Assembly: GCF_026535915.1 (NCBI RefSeq) | Contig: NZ_JAFNPF010000001.1 | Coordinates: 620,001-684,000, forward strand | Direction: 5' to 3' | Length of the DNA: 64,000 nucleotides | Source of the DNA: Snodgrassella sp945267035 | GTDB taxonomy: Bacteria > Pseudomonadota > Gammaproteobacteria > Burkholderiales > Neisseriaceae | In this document: positions 8,973 through 18,317 of the stretch, piece after piece | Position numbering within the stretch: the stretch's first letter is position 1 | Layout: every line of letters starts with the position of its first letter | Notes under the pieces: generated by a model | What the model saw: only the letters and a program-made list of their open reading frames with translations | Databases searched by the model: none | What the model was told of the DNA's origin: nothing | Program-made: the position numbers and the translations under genes

Positions 8973-10058
8973 ATGTTGTTATGGTTAGCAGAACTTTTTC
9001 ATAATTGGGTTAATGGATTTCATTTATTTCAATATACGACTTTCCGTGCGGTGATGGCGGCACTCACTTCGCTATGCTTGAGTCTGATGTTTGGTCCATG
9101 GATGATCAGAAAGCTGACTGAGCTGAAAGTAGGGCAGGCTGTTCGGGATGATGGTCCACAAACTCATTTGATTAAAACCGGTACCCCAACCATGGGCGGG
9201 ACGCTGATTTTGCTGACCATTACGTTAACCACCTTGTTATGGAGCAATTTGGCTAATCCTTATATTTGGGTTTTGCTATTTGTGATGTTAAGTACCGGTG
9301 CACTTGGTTTTTATGATGACTGGAAAAAGGTTGTCTTCAAGGATCCTAACGGAGTTTCTGCTCGTTTCAAAATGGTGTGGCAGTCTGTAGTGGCTTTGGT
9401 AGCAGGCATTGTGTTGTATTACGCTGCTCATTTAAGCTCAACCACAGCGTTTATCGTACCTTTCTTTAAAGCGATTGCTTATCCGCTCGGTGGAATTGGA
9501 TTCGTTATTCTCACTTATTTTGTTATTGTAGGTACTTCCAATGCTGTCAATTTGACCGATGGTCTGGATGGTTTGGCGGCATTCCCGGTGGTACTGGTCT
9601 CTGCAGGTTTGGCTATTTTCGCTTATGTGAGTGGTCATGCAGAATTTGCGCATTACTTACAATTGCCACATGTACCTGGAGCTAATGAAGTGGTGATTTT
9701 TTGTGCGGCAATTTGCGGTTCATGTCTGGGTTTTCTGTGGTTTAATGCCTATCCTGCACAGGTTTTTATGGGTGACGTCGGTGCTTTAGCACTTGGGGCT
9801 GCTCTAGGCACAGTTGCGGTGATTGTGCGTCAAGAAATAGTTTTGGTGATCATGGGCGGCTTGTTTGTGGTGGAAGCCTTGTCGGTGATGTTGCAGGTCG
9901 GTTCGTATAAATTAAGAAAAAAACGGATTTTTCTAATGGCACCAATTCATCACCATTTTGAGCAAAAAGGTTGGAAGGAAACCCAAGTTGTGGTGCGCTT
10001 CTGGATCATTACCATGATTCTGGTGTTGGTGGGTTTGTCTTCACTCAAAATTCGCTGA
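8973..10058 (+). CDS. mraY: Phospho-MurNAc-pentapeptide transferase MraY
   Basis: 361 residues, like E. coli MraY (360), with about ten membrane helices. Catalytic motifs are GFYDDWKK, NLTDGLDGLA and QVFMGDVGAL; the C-terminal loop RIFLMAPIHHHFE carries the conserved HHH. It transfers phospho-MurNAc-pentapeptide to undecaprenyl phosphate, forming lipid I. The ATG at 8973 is preferred over an upstream in-frame GTG (8955): an AAGGAAA ribosome site precedes it and MLLWLAE is the family N-terminus. A hairpin upstream separates it from murF. Confidence 0.95.
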   Translation: MLLWLAELFHNWVNGFHLFQYTTFRAVMAALTSLCLSLMFGPWMIRKLTELKVGQAVRDDGPQTHLIKTGTPTMGGTLILLTITLTTLLWSNLANPYIWVLLFVMLSTGALGFYDDWKKVVFKDPNGVSARFKMVWQSVVALVAGIVLYYAAHLSSTTAFIVPFFKAIAYPLGGIGFVILTYFVIVGTSNAVNLTDGLDGLAAFPVVLVSAGLAIFAYVSGHAEFAHYLQLPHVPGANEVVIFCAAICGSCLGFLWFNAYPAQVFMGDVGALALGAALGTVAVIVRQEIVLVIMGGLFVVEALSVMLQVGSYKLRKKRIFLMAPIHHHFEQKGWKETQVVVRFWIITMILVLVGLSSLKIR

Positions 10059-10105
10059 TACGCAACTTTGGGTGATTGAGGTTAGACATTTTGTAGGACT
10101 GAGCC

Positions 10106-11452
10106 ATGATTGACTGGCAGAGTAAAAAAGTTTTGGTACTAGGTTTGGGACGAACTGGCATATCTATGCTGGAATTTCTGCAACAGGCCGGAGCCGACGT
10201 GGCAGGATATGATGCCAAGTTAATAAATGATACCAAACAAGAGCTGTCTGAACGGTTTCGGATTCCTTTTTTCACCGATGAATTAAATTCAATACCTGAT
10301 TTTTACAATTATGACATCTTAGCTTTAAGCCCCGGTGTTAGCCAGCATCAGCCTGAAATCAGGGCTTTTAAAGCGGCTGGCGGTATGGTTTTGGGTGATA
10401 TCGCTATTTTGGCTGATTTACTCAGCGATACCAACAGTAAAATTCTTGCCATTACTGGTTCAAACGGTAAAACAACGACAACTAGTTTGGTGGCGTATTT
10501 ATGTCAACGCAGTGGTTTGGATACCGTTTGTGCCGGAAATATTGGCACACCGGTACTAGAGGCATTTTTGGCACGTCGGGGCAAGAGTGCAGATGTGTGG
10601 GTGTTGGAGCTATCCAGTTTTCAACTTGAAACCACGCCTTATTTGAATGCTACCGCCGCAACTGTGTTAAATATTTCTGAAGATCATCTGGATCGGTATG
10701 ATGATTTATTGGATTATGCGCATGCAAAAGATCGAATTTTCCGCGGCGACACTATTCAAGTACTGAATCATGATGACGTATTTTGTCGTGCTATGGTACG
10801 CCATCATCGAACAGTTAAATGGTTTTCTCTCCATGAGCCGGTTGATTGGTGGCTTAATGCTGGCAGCTTGTGCAAAAATGAGGTAGCAGTTATTGCTCAA
10901 CAAGATTTATCTCTTCAAGGTAGCCATAATGCAGCCAATGTTCTGGCTGCGTTTGCTTTATGTGAAGCTATAGGTCTAGCCACCGACAATCTTATCCAAT
11001 ATGTGCAAGAATTTAAAGGCTTACCACATCGGGTGGAAAAAGTCGCCGAAATCAATGGTGTGACATTTATCGATGACTCCAAAGGCACCAATGTAGGCGC
11101 CACATGTGCTGCATTGACTGGTTTTAATCATCCAATTGTATTGATTGCTGGCGGACAAGGAAAAGGGCAGGATTTCACGCCATTGCGCACTGCCCTGAAA
11201 AATAAAGCCCGTGCTGTGTTACTGATTGGTATAGATGCAAAGCAATTGGGTGATGTGCTGGAAAATGTAGATTATCCAGTAGAATACTGTGCTGATTTGC
11301 CAGAGGCGACTCATCGGGCTTTTGCATTGGCACAAAGTGGCGATATTGTTTTACTCAGTCCTGCCTGTGCCAGCTTCGATATGTTCAAAGGGTATGCACA
11401 TCGAAGTGAAGTATTTATTCAAAGCGTGCATCAGCTGCAGGAGTCCTCATGA
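10106..11452 (+). CDS. murD: UDP-MurNAc-L-alanine:D-glutamate ligase MurD
   Basis: 448 residues. The N-terminal Rossmann-like domain starts VLVLGLGRTGIS. The P-loop is ITGSNGKTTTT, with CAGNIGTPV and WVLELSSFQLE after it. FIDDSKGTNVGAT and LLSPACASFDMF in the C-terminal domain are MurD signatures. It adds D-Glu to UDP-MurNAc-L-Ala. It overlaps the ftsW start by 4 bp (ATGA), so the two are translationally coupled. Confidence 0.96.
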   Translation: MIDWQSKKVLVLGLGRTGISMLEFLQQAGADVAGYDAKLINDTKQELSERFRIPFFTDELNSIPDFYNYDILALSPGVSQHQPEIRAFKAAGGMVLGDIAILADLLSDTNSKILAITGSNGKTTTTSLVAYLCQRSGLDTVCAGNIGTPVLEAFLARRGKSADVWVLELSSFQLETTPYLNATAATVLNISEDHLDRYDDLLDYAHAKDRIFRGDTIQVLNHDDVFCRAMVRHHRTVKWFSLHEPVDWWLNAGSLCKNEVAVIAQQDLSLQGSHNAANVLAAFALCEAIGLATDNLIQYVQEFKGLPHRVEKVAEINGVTFIDDSKGTNVGATCAALTGFNHPIVLIAGGQGKGQDFTPLRTALKNKARAVLLIGIDAKQLGDVLENVDYPVEYCADLPEATHRAFALAQSGDIVLLSPACASFDMFKGYAHRSEVFIQSVHQLQESS

Positions 11453-12603
11453 TCAAAGAGTCACGCTTATTAGACCGTAATTTGCTCCGTCGTGGCGCCA
11501 CCTATGATAAGTCTTTGCTGTGGATGGTGGTGTTGATGGCCAGCTTTAGTTTGATTATGGTTTATTCCGCCTCTATTGCATACGCTTCCCATGATGGAGG
11601 GAGCAAATATTATTATTTGATCCGTCAAACAGCCTTTCTTGGCTGTGGTGTCTTTTTAGGATTGATTGTAGTCCGTATTCCTTTGCGCACGTGGAAAATG
11701 CTAACACCATTGATATTGTTGTTTAGTCTGGTGATGCTGGTGGTGGTGTTGGCCATGGGGCGGGAAATCAATGGTGCTAAACGTTGGATTAATCTGGGCA
11801 TCATTAATGTACAGCCGACGGAAATATTCAAGTTGGCGATCATTTTGTATTTATCTAGTTTTTTTACCCGTCGTGCGGAAATTTTAAAAGAGTTTAAAAA
11901 AGTCTGGTTTGCTGGTATTCCGGTCGGTTTAGGGCTAGGGCTAATTATGTTGGAGCCCGATTTTGGTTCATTCGTGGTTGTGTCGATTATTTCTATCGGA
12001 CTGTTATTTTTAGCTGGCTTACCATTTCGTTGGTTTATGGCGGTGGTTGGGTGTGGCTTAGCGGCAATGATTTTGTTGGTGTTATTTGAACCTTATCGAC
12101 TAGCGCGTGTAACCGGTTTTCTGGATCCATGGGCTGATCCGCTGGGTAAGGGCTATCAGTTGACCCATTCTTTGATGGCGATCGGGCGCGGTGGCTGGTT
12201 TGGAGTTGGACTAGGCGCGAGTCTGGAAAAACGTTTTTATCTGCCTGAGGCGCACACGGATTTTATTTTGGCTGTGATTGGTGAAGAATTTGGCTTTATT
12301 GGTATTCTGGTGTTGATGTTCTGCTATATCTGGTTGATGGTTCGCGCTTTTTCAATTGGTAAGCAGGCCCGAGATCTCGAATTGTTTTACAGTTCTTTTG
12401 TCGCCAAAGGCATCGGTATCTGGATTGGGATTCAAAGTTTTTTTAATATCGGTGTCAATATTGGACTATTGCCGACGAAGGGATTAACTCTACCCCTGTT
12501 ATCCTATGGGGGATCGGCGATCATCATTATATTAATCTGTATCGCATTATTATTACGAGTAGATTACGAAAATCGTCGTGTCATGCGTGGTTTTAAAGTG
12601 TGA
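11449..12603 (+). CDS. ftsW: SEDS peptidoglycan glycosyltransferase FtsW
   Basis: 384 residues with ten predicted membrane helices. SEDS-family motifs include VYSASIAYAS in the first helix region, GAKRWINLG, the PTEIFKLA segment, the large loop with AIGRGGWFGVGLG, and GLLPTKGLTLPLLSYGGS near the end. It polymerises septal glycan strands from lipid II in partnership with FtsI. Overlap with murD and a 34 bp gap to murG place it firmly in the operon. Confidence 0.96.
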   Translation: MIKESRLLDRNLLRRGATYDKSLLWMVVLMASFSLIMVYSASIAYASHDGGSKYYYLIRQTAFLGCGVFLGLIVVRIPLRTWKMLTPLILLFSLVMLVVVLAMGREINGAKRWINLGIINVQPTEIFKLAIILYLSSFFTRRAEILKEFKKVWFAGIPVGLGLGLIMLEPDFGSFVVVSIISIGLLFLAGLPFRWFMAVVGCGLAAMILLVLFEPYRLARVTGFLDPWADPLGKGYQLTHSLMAIGRGGWFGVGLGASLEKRFYLPEAHTDFILAVIGEEFGFIGILVLMFCYIWLMVRAFSIGKQARDLELFYSSFVAKGIGIWIGIQSFFNIGVNIGLLPTKGLTLPLLSYGGSAIIIILICIALLLRVDYENRRVMRGFKV

Positions 12604-12637
12604 TCAAATTATGTGCAGATAATTAGCGGAAAAGAAA

Positions 12638-13714
12638 ATGAGTTCAAAAACCTTTATGATCATGGCTGGGGGCACAGGCGGACATATTTTTCCAGCACTG
12701 GCGGTTGTGCAAACCTTGCAGCAGCACGGTCACCGTATCGTTTGGTTAGGTAGTGAAGGCGCAATGGAAACCCGGCTGGTGCCCCAGTATGATATTCCGC
12801 TGGAAACGCTGGCAATCAAAGGTATTCGGGGTAATGGCTGGAAACGCAAACTTCTGCTGCCGTTTACGCTGATTAAAACCATTATGGCGGCTCGGCAAAT
12901 TATCAAGAAACATCAAGTTGATGCTGCCATTGGTTTTGGTGGATTTGTCACCTTTCCGGGTGGAGTGGCCGCTAAAATGAGCGCTCTGCCATTGATCGTG
13001 CATGAGCAAAATGCTATTGCCGGACTTTCTAATAAAGTATTGGCAAAATTTGCTGATCGGGTCTTGTATGCTTTTCCAGATGTATTTGCCAATAAAGACG
13101 GATTAGTTGGTAATCCAGTTCGTTCGGATATTGCAGATTTACCCATCCCGCAACAACGGTTTAGTGGTCGAGAAGGGGTATTAAATATTCTGGTGGTTGG
13201 CGGTAGTTTGGGTGCAGATGCTTTAAATCGGATTGTTCCGCAAGCTGTGGCTCTCTTGCCAGATGGACATCGACCTAAAATTTTACATCAATCTGGTCGC
13301 AATAAATTGACCGATTTACAACAAAACTATGCCCGACTAGGTATAGAAGCGGATTGTACAGAATTTATAACCGACATGCTTTCTGCTTATCGGCAAGCTG
13401 ATTTGGTTATTTGTCGTGCTGGCGCGTTGACGATTGCGGAATTGACCGCAGCTGGTGTAGGTGCTTTCTTGGTTCCTTATCCACACGCTGTAGATGATCA
13501 TCAGACAGCCAATGCCAGCTTTATGGTCAATGCAGGTGCCGCGGTGTTATTGCCACAGTCAACCATGACGGCACAGTCTTTGCACGACTTACTCGCAGAT
13601 TTAACCCGTGAACACTGCTTGCAAATGGCGATACGAGCTCGGGCACTGGCACAGCCAGACAGTGCCGCCAAAGTGGCAAAAGAAGCAGAGAATTGTGTTC
13701 TCAATCAAAGTTAA
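12638..13714 (+). CDS. murG: UDP-GlcNAc:lipid I N-acetylglucosaminyltransferase MurG
   Basis: 358 residues, GT28/GT-B fold. The N-terminal glycine loop is GGTGGHIFPALA and the membrane-association region contains GFGGFVTFPGG. VGGSLGA and CRAGALTIAELTA, in the C-terminal UDP-GlcNAc-binding half, match the family. It converts lipid I to lipid II on the inner face of the membrane. ATG with AAAAGAAA upstream is a reasonable start. It is followed by a 66 bp gap to murC. Confidence 0.96.
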   Translation: MSSKTFMIMAGGTGGHIFPALAVVQTLQQHGHRIVWLGSEGAMETRLVPQYDIPLETLAIKGIRGNGWKRKLLLPFTLIKTIMAARQIIKKHQVDAAIGFGGFVTFPGGVAAKMSALPLIVHEQNAIAGLSNKVLAKFADRVLYAFPDVFANKDGLVGNPVRSDIADLPIPQQRFSGREGVLNILVVGGSLGADALNRIVPQAVALLPDGHRPKILHQSGRNKLTDLQQNYARLGIEADCTEFITDMLSAYRQADLVICRAGALTIAELTAAGVGAFLVPYPHAVDDHQTANASFMVNAGAAVLLPQSTMTAQSLHDLLADLTREHCLQMAIRARALAQPDSAAKVAKEAENCVLNQS

Positions 13715-13780
13715 ATTGGTTTCACTCATTTGAAATTCTGCCTTGCACAAAATTGAAGGCATCAAGAAAAGTTATTAAGC

Positions 13781-15193
13781 ATGAAAGAAAACATGAAAGA
13801 TCGCATCCGCCATATCCATTTTGTTGGTATTGGGGGAACTGGTATGTGTGGTATCGCTGAGGTGTTGCATAATGAGGGCTATTGCATCAGCGGGTCAGAT
13901 CTGGCCGATAATGCGGCAACTGAGCATTTGCGATCAATTGGTGTCAGTATTTTTACTGGGCACCAAGCTGAAAATATTGCCGGTGCAGATGTGGTGGTTA
14001 CTTCTACTGCTGTTAGAAAAAACAATCCCGAAGTTGTGGCTGCGGCAGCGCATAAAATTCCGGTGATACCACGCGCTATGATGTTAGCTGAAATCATGCG
14101 TTTTGGTCGTGGTATTGCGATTGGTGGTACGCATGGTAAAACCACCACCACCAGTCTGACGGCGTCGGTTCTGGCGGCAGCCGGACTGGATCCAACTTTT
14201 GTTATTGGTGGTCGCTTAACAGCTGCTGGCAGTAATGCCAAATTGGGTAAGGGTGAATATATTGTTGCCGAGGCGGATGAATCTGATGCTTCCTTTTTGT
14301 ATCTGACGCCGCTGTTTACGGTGGTCACCAATATCGATACAGATCATATGGATACCTATGATCATGATATTGAAAAATTGCATCAGGCTTTTATTGATTT
14401 TGTGCACCGTATGCCTTTTTATGGTAAAGCCTTTTTGTGTATTGATAGCGAACATGTGCGGCAGATTCTGCCAAACATACAGAAACCTTTCGTCACTTAT
14501 GGGCTAGATGATAGCGCGGATTTATATGCCACCAATATTACTACCAATGGTGCCACCATGTGTTTTGATGTCCATACGCGCAAAAAAGGGATTAAACCTT
14601 TTAGTGTGACTGTAAATATGCCAGGGCGCCATAATGTGCTCAATGCCTTAGCGGTGATTGGTGTGGCATTGGAAATTGATGTACCTGTTTGGGCCATTCA
14701 ACAGGGGCTGGAAAGTTTTGCCGGGGTTGGACGGCGTTTCCAAAATTATGGAGATATCGCTTTACCGCAGGGTGGAACGGCATTGATTATTGATGATTAT
14801 GGTCATCATCCAGTTGAAATGACGGCTACCATTGAAGCAGCACGGGGTGCCTATCCGGAAAAACGTTTGGTGGTGGCTTTTCAGCCGCATCGCTATACCC
14901 GAACACGTGATTTGTTTGAGGATTTTGTTCAGGTGCTGACCAAAGCGGATAGTGTGGTTTTAACTGATGTGTACACCGCTGGCGAAGACCCAATTGTTGC
15001 CGCAGACAGTAAAGCGTTGATGCGAGCCATCAGAGTGCTTGGTAAAGTTGAGCCAATTTACGTTGCTAATGTTGATGAATTGGCTGGAACTTTATTAAAT
15101 ATACTGCAAGATGGTGATGTACTGCTCAATATGGGCGCAGGCAGTATCAATAAGGTACCGTCCATGTTGCTTGCAGCGGCCACAAATAACTAA
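13781..15193 (+). CDS. murC: UDP-N-acetylmuramate:L-alanine ligase MurC
   Basis: 470 residues. The N-terminus HFVGIGGTGMCGIAE binds UDP-MurNAc; the P-loop is GGTHGKTTTTS; VAEADESDASFL and DDYGHHPVE are conserved catalytic and substrate motifs. It adds L-Ala to UDP-MurNAc, the first stem-peptide step. Two in-frame ATGs (13781 and 13793) precede the conserved DRIRHIHF segment; the first is given, the second is equally possible. The order murG-murC-ddl-ftsQ is the classical one. Confidence 0.96.
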   Translation: MKENMKDRIRHIHFVGIGGTGMCGIAEVLHNEGYCISGSDLADNAATEHLRSIGVSIFTGHQAENIAGADVVVTSTAVRKNNPEVVAAAAHKIPVIPRAMMLAEIMRFGRGIAIGGTHGKTTTTSLTASVLAAAGLDPTFVIGGRLTAAGSNAKLGKGEYIVAEADESDASFLYLTPLFTVVTNIDTDHMDTYDHDIEKLHQAFIDFVHRMPFYGKAFLCIDSEHVRQILPNIQKPFVTYGLDDSADLYATNITTNGATMCFDVHTRKKGIKPFSVTVNMPGRHNVLNALAVIGVALEIDVPVWAIQQGLESFAGVGRRFQNYGDIALPQGGTALIIDDYGHHPVEMTATIEAARGAYPEKRLVVAFQPHRYTRTRDLFEDFVQVLTKADSVVLTDVYTAGEDPIVAADSKALMRAIRVLGKVEPIYVANVDELAGTLLNILQDGDVLLNMGAGSINKVPSMLLAAATNN

Positions 15194-15243
15194 GCCTGTA
15201 TGGTTTTAAAGCGTGCTATAAATGTAGAAAAATATTAGAAAGA

Positions 15244-16164
15244 ATGATAACCATGAATGATTTTGGTAAAGTTGCTGTCCTGATGGGTGGCTTTTCAACT
15301 GAACGCGATGTTTCACTAGACAGTGGTGCAGCTATCTTGGCTGCCTTAAAAAACAAAGGTGTTGATGCTCATGCGTTTGATCCGAAACATCAGCCACTAT
15401 CGGATTTGGTCAGTCAAAAGTTTTCTCGCGCTTTTAATATCTTACATGGTTCATTTGGCGAAGATGGCGTTGTGCAGGGTGCTTTGGAAGCACTGGGCAT
15501 TCCCTATACTGGTTGTGGGGTGGCCGCCAGTGCTTTAGGTATGGATAAATTCCGCAGTCGGCTGGTATGGCAAGGCGTTGGATTGCCTTGTGTGCCCTTT
15601 GTGGTATTGAATGATGACAGTGATTTTACGGCCATTGAAGCTGAATTAGGTTTGCCATTATTTGTGAAACCAGCTGCTGAAGGTAGTAGTGTTGGTGTGA
15701 TGAAAATTAGGCAAGCAGGTGAATTGGCACAAGCGTATCAACAATTGCAGCAATATCATGGTGAAATATTGGCGGAACGAGCTATTACCGGTGGTGAATA
15801 TACCTGTGCCATTATCAACAACCAAGCTTTACCCAGTATAAAAATTGTTCCTGCCACTGATTTTTACGATTATGAAGCCAAATATCAGCGCGATGATACC
15901 GTTTATCTCTGTCCGTCTGATCTTAGCGAAGCAGATGAGCAGCATATGCGTAACTTAACCCTACAGGCTTTCGAAGCTTTAGGTGGGCGAGGCTGGGGCA
16001 GAGTCGATTTTTTACGAGATGAAGATGGGAAAATTTACATTCTAGAAGTCAATACAGTACCTGGAATGACTAACCATAGTCTGGTACCCAAAGCGGCCAA
16101 TCAAATTGGCTTGAGTTTTGAAGATTTGTGTGTTGAAATTTTAAGTCATGCGACTCTGGGATAA
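15244..16164 (+). CDS. ddl: D-alanine:D-alanine ligase
   Basis: 306 residues, ATP-grasp fold, DdlB-like. VAVLMGGFSTERDVSLDSG binds the first D-Ala. LHGSFGEDG, PLFVKPAAEGSSVG and ILEVNTVPGMTNHSLVPKAA are the standard ATP, magnesium and second-substrate motifs. It makes D-Ala-D-Ala for MurF. The tail PGMTNHSLVPKAA is typical of vancomycin-susceptible D-Ala:D-Ala ligases. The last 17 bp overlap ftsQ in another frame, coupling their translation. Confidence 0.95.
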   Translation: MITMNDFGKVAVLMGGFSTERDVSLDSGAAILAALKNKGVDAHAFDPKHQPLSDLVSQKFSRAFNILHGSFGEDGVVQGALEALGIPYTGCGVAASALGMDKFRSRLVWQGVGLPCVPFVVLNDDSDFTAIEAELGLPLFVKPAAEGSSVGVMKIRQAGELAQAYQQLQQYHGEILAERAITGGEYTCAIINNQALPSIKIVPATDFYDYEAKYQRDDTVYLCPSDLSEADEQHMRNLTLQAFEALGGRGWGRVDFLRDEDGKIYILEVNTVPGMTNHSLVPKAANQIGLSFEDLCVEILSHATLG

Positions 16165-16918
16165 TGCCTTAGCCTTGAAGCGACTGTGTCGCTGGCTGTA
16201 TCTGTGCGTCGCATTATGCTTATTGACTGCTGGAGGCGTATGGTTGGTTCATTCGCCTTATTTCCCTGTACGTCAGATTAAGGTTGCACAAGCTTTAAAA
16301 CACGTGCAGACTGCGGAAATCGCAAACATCAGTAAACAGTACCTTTATGGCAATATATTTACCGTTAATCTAAATGCTGCTCGAGCAGATTTGGTCAAAT
16401 TACCGTGGGTTTCTAAAGTACAGGTAAAAAGAATATGGCCTGATACGATCTTATTGGATATTGAAGAACGCGAGCCGATAGCGCAGTGGGAAAATGGGCA
16501 ATTGGTTGATAAGAATGGTGAATTATTTACAGCGCAAGTGAAAAACGATCTGCCATTGCTGGTTGGGGCAGAAAGTTCCGTTCGCATTATGGCGGTTAAT
16601 TTGTTAATATTCGAAAATTTGCTTCGTCCAACAAATTTGCATATTCGTCAGCTGCACTTAAGTAATCGATCAGCTTGGGATATAGTATTGGATAATGGTA
16701 TTAGCCTCCGTTTAGGACGCGAAAATGTTGAAACGCGTTTGTCCCATTTTGTTTGGGCATGGCCAAAAGTATTGCAAACTCAAGCCAAAGATATTGATTA
16801 CGTGGATCTGCGCTATTCAGATGGGTTTGCATTGCGTTACAAGAGTAATCCGCACGTACAAAATCGTGGCAGTGAACCAGAGGTTGTGTATACAGATAAT
16901 GATCGATCTGCATTATGA
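16148..16918 (+). CDS. ftsQ: Cell division protein FtsQ
   Basis: 256 residues: a short basic N-terminus, one membrane helix at about 16-35, then the POTRA domain (FPVRQIKVAQ...HVQTAEIANI) and the beta domain with LPWVSKVQVKRIWPDTILLDIEEREPIAQW, the strongest FtsQ signature. It scaffolds FtsB/FtsL at the septum. The start overlaps ddl by 17 bp. A hydrophilic C-terminus extends past the FtsQ core. Confidence 0.93.
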   Translation: MRLWDNALALKRLCRWLYLCVALCLLTAGGVWLVHSPYFPVRQIKVAQALKHVQTAEIANISKQYLYGNIFTVNLNAARADLVKLPWVSKVQVKRIWPDTILLDIEEREPIAQWENGQLVDKNGELFTAQVKNDLPLLVGAESSVRIMAVNLLIFENLLRPTNLHIRQLHLSNRSAWDIVLDNGISLRLGRENVETRLSHFVWAWPKVLQTQAKDIDYVDLRYSDGFALRYKSNPHVQNRGSEPEVVYTDNDRSAL

Positions 16919-16960
16919 CCAGTTGAGATGAGCAAATATTGATTATATGTTTTTAAAGTG

Positions 16961-18202
16961 ATGACCATGGTTAAAGGTAAAAAATACATCAGTGCATTGG
17001 ATATCGGTACGTCTAAGGTAATTGCCCTGATTGGTGAAGTACAGGATGACAATGAAATTCATATTATTGGGTTAGGACAAGCACCTTCTCGCGGTTTGAA
17101 AGCCGGTATGGTGACCAATATTGAGACCACAGCACAAGCGATCAAGCAAGCTATGGAAGAAGCTCAGATGATGGCTGATGTTCCGTTAGACCGAGTAACA
17201 ACGGGTATTGCCGGCAATCATATTCGCAGTTTCAACTCTCAGGGTGTCGTAAAAATCAAAGATGGTGAAGTCAGTCAGGCAGATATTGATCGTGCCATTG
17301 ATACTGCTAAAGCCATTAACATTCCCCCTGATCACGATATTCTTCACACCGTGGTACAAGAGTTCATTATTGACAATCAGCCAGGTGTGCGCGAGCCAAT
17401 CGGTATGAGTGGGGTGCGATTGGATACACGTATTCATATCATCACTGGTGCCGTGACAGCGATGCAAAATATTCAAAAATGTGTCAACCGCTGCGGTTTG
17501 CATATCGATAAAATGATCTTGCAGCCTTTAGCCAGCGGTCAGTCCGTGTTGACAGAGGATGAAAAAGATTTAGGAGTTTGTGTCATTGATATTGGTGGAG
17601 GTACCACCGATATTGCCGTTTACACTAATGGCGCAATTCGGCATACCGCTGTTATTCCCGTGGCAGGGGATTTAATTACTAAAGATTTGGCGCAAGCTTT
17701 GCGTACGCCACACAGCGCTGCCGAATATATCAAGATCAACCATGGTGTGGCATTGGCAACCATGGGCGGATTGGATGATATGGTAGAAGTACCCAGCGTG
17801 GGCGATCGTAATCCACGACAAATTTCCCGCCGAACTTTGGCCAGTGTGATTGGTCCCAGAGTAGAGGAAATTCTGGAACTAACCCTGAATGAACTGCGAC
17901 GTTCTGGTTTCCCAGAAGATGTGCTGACTTCTGGCATAGTTTTGACCGGTGGAGCGTCCCTATTACCCGGTATGGTTGAGTTAGCTGAAGATGTGTTCAA
18001 TCTGCCAGCAAGAATTGGTGTACCGAAAGAAATGGGCGGAGTTTCCGAACGCATTCGCAATCCCCGTTATGCAACTGCAATAGGTTTATTGCAGGCAGCT
18101 AGTGAAGACGACAGTAAAAATGAGGGGCCGGTACAAATACATAATGAGCCGAAAGAGTCCTGGTTAAGTAAATTTCAGGCATGGTTTAAAAACAATTTTT
18201 AA
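16961..18202 (+). CDS. ftsA: Cell division protein FtsA
   Basis: 413 residues, actin/Hsp70 fold. YISALDIGTSKVIALIGEV is the phosphate-1 motif. Middle signatures include GVCVIDIGGGTTDIAVY and TGGASLLPGM. The C-terminal ESWLSKFQAWFKNNF is the amphipathic membrane-targeting helix, which anchors FtsZ to the membrane. GTG at 16958, ATG at 16961 and ATG at 16967 are all in frame; homologues begin just before KKYIS, so the true start may be 16967. A separate ftsZ promoter follows. Confidence 0.95.
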   Translation: MTMVKGKKYISALDIGTSKVIALIGEVQDDNEIHIIGLGQAPSRGLKAGMVTNIETTAQAIKQAMEEAQMMADVPLDRVTTGIAGNHIRSFNSQGVVKIKDGEVSQADIDRAIDTAKAINIPPDHDILHTVVQEFIIDNQPGVREPIGMSGVRLDTRIHIITGAVTAMQNIQKCVNRCGLHIDKMILQPLASGQSVLTEDEKDLGVCVIDIGGGTTDIAVYTNGAIRHTAVIPVAGDLITKDLAQALRTPHSAAEYIKINHGVALATMGGLDDMVEVPSVGDRNPRQISRRTLASVIGPRVEEILELTLNELRRSGFPEDVLTSGIVLTGGASLLPGMVELAEDVFNLPARIGVPKEMGGVSERIRNPRYATAIGLLQAASEDDSKNEGPVQIHNEPKESWLSKFQAWFKNNF

Positions 18203-18231
18203 CCCAAAATATATTTTATATGACATAATTT

Positions 18232-18261
18232 TTGCGCAAAGTATAGAAGTGTCTATATAAT
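18232..18261 (+). promoter_or_regulatory. Candidate ftsZ promoter
   Basis: TTGCGC (18232-18237) and TATAAT (18256-18261) are separated by 18 bp in the 115 bp ftsA-ftsZ gap. The -10 is a perfect consensus. A dedicated ftsZ promoter is common because FtsZ is needed in excess over FtsA. Confidence 0.55.
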
Positions 18262-18317
18262 GAAAGCTATTTATAAAATGATTCAGATCATAGCGTGGGT
18301 TTTGTCAGGAGACATAA

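Noticed and set aside
8816..9004. A 62-codon ORF across the murF-mraY gap
   Set aside because: It overlaps both genes in a different frame, has no ribosome site and runs through the hairpin.
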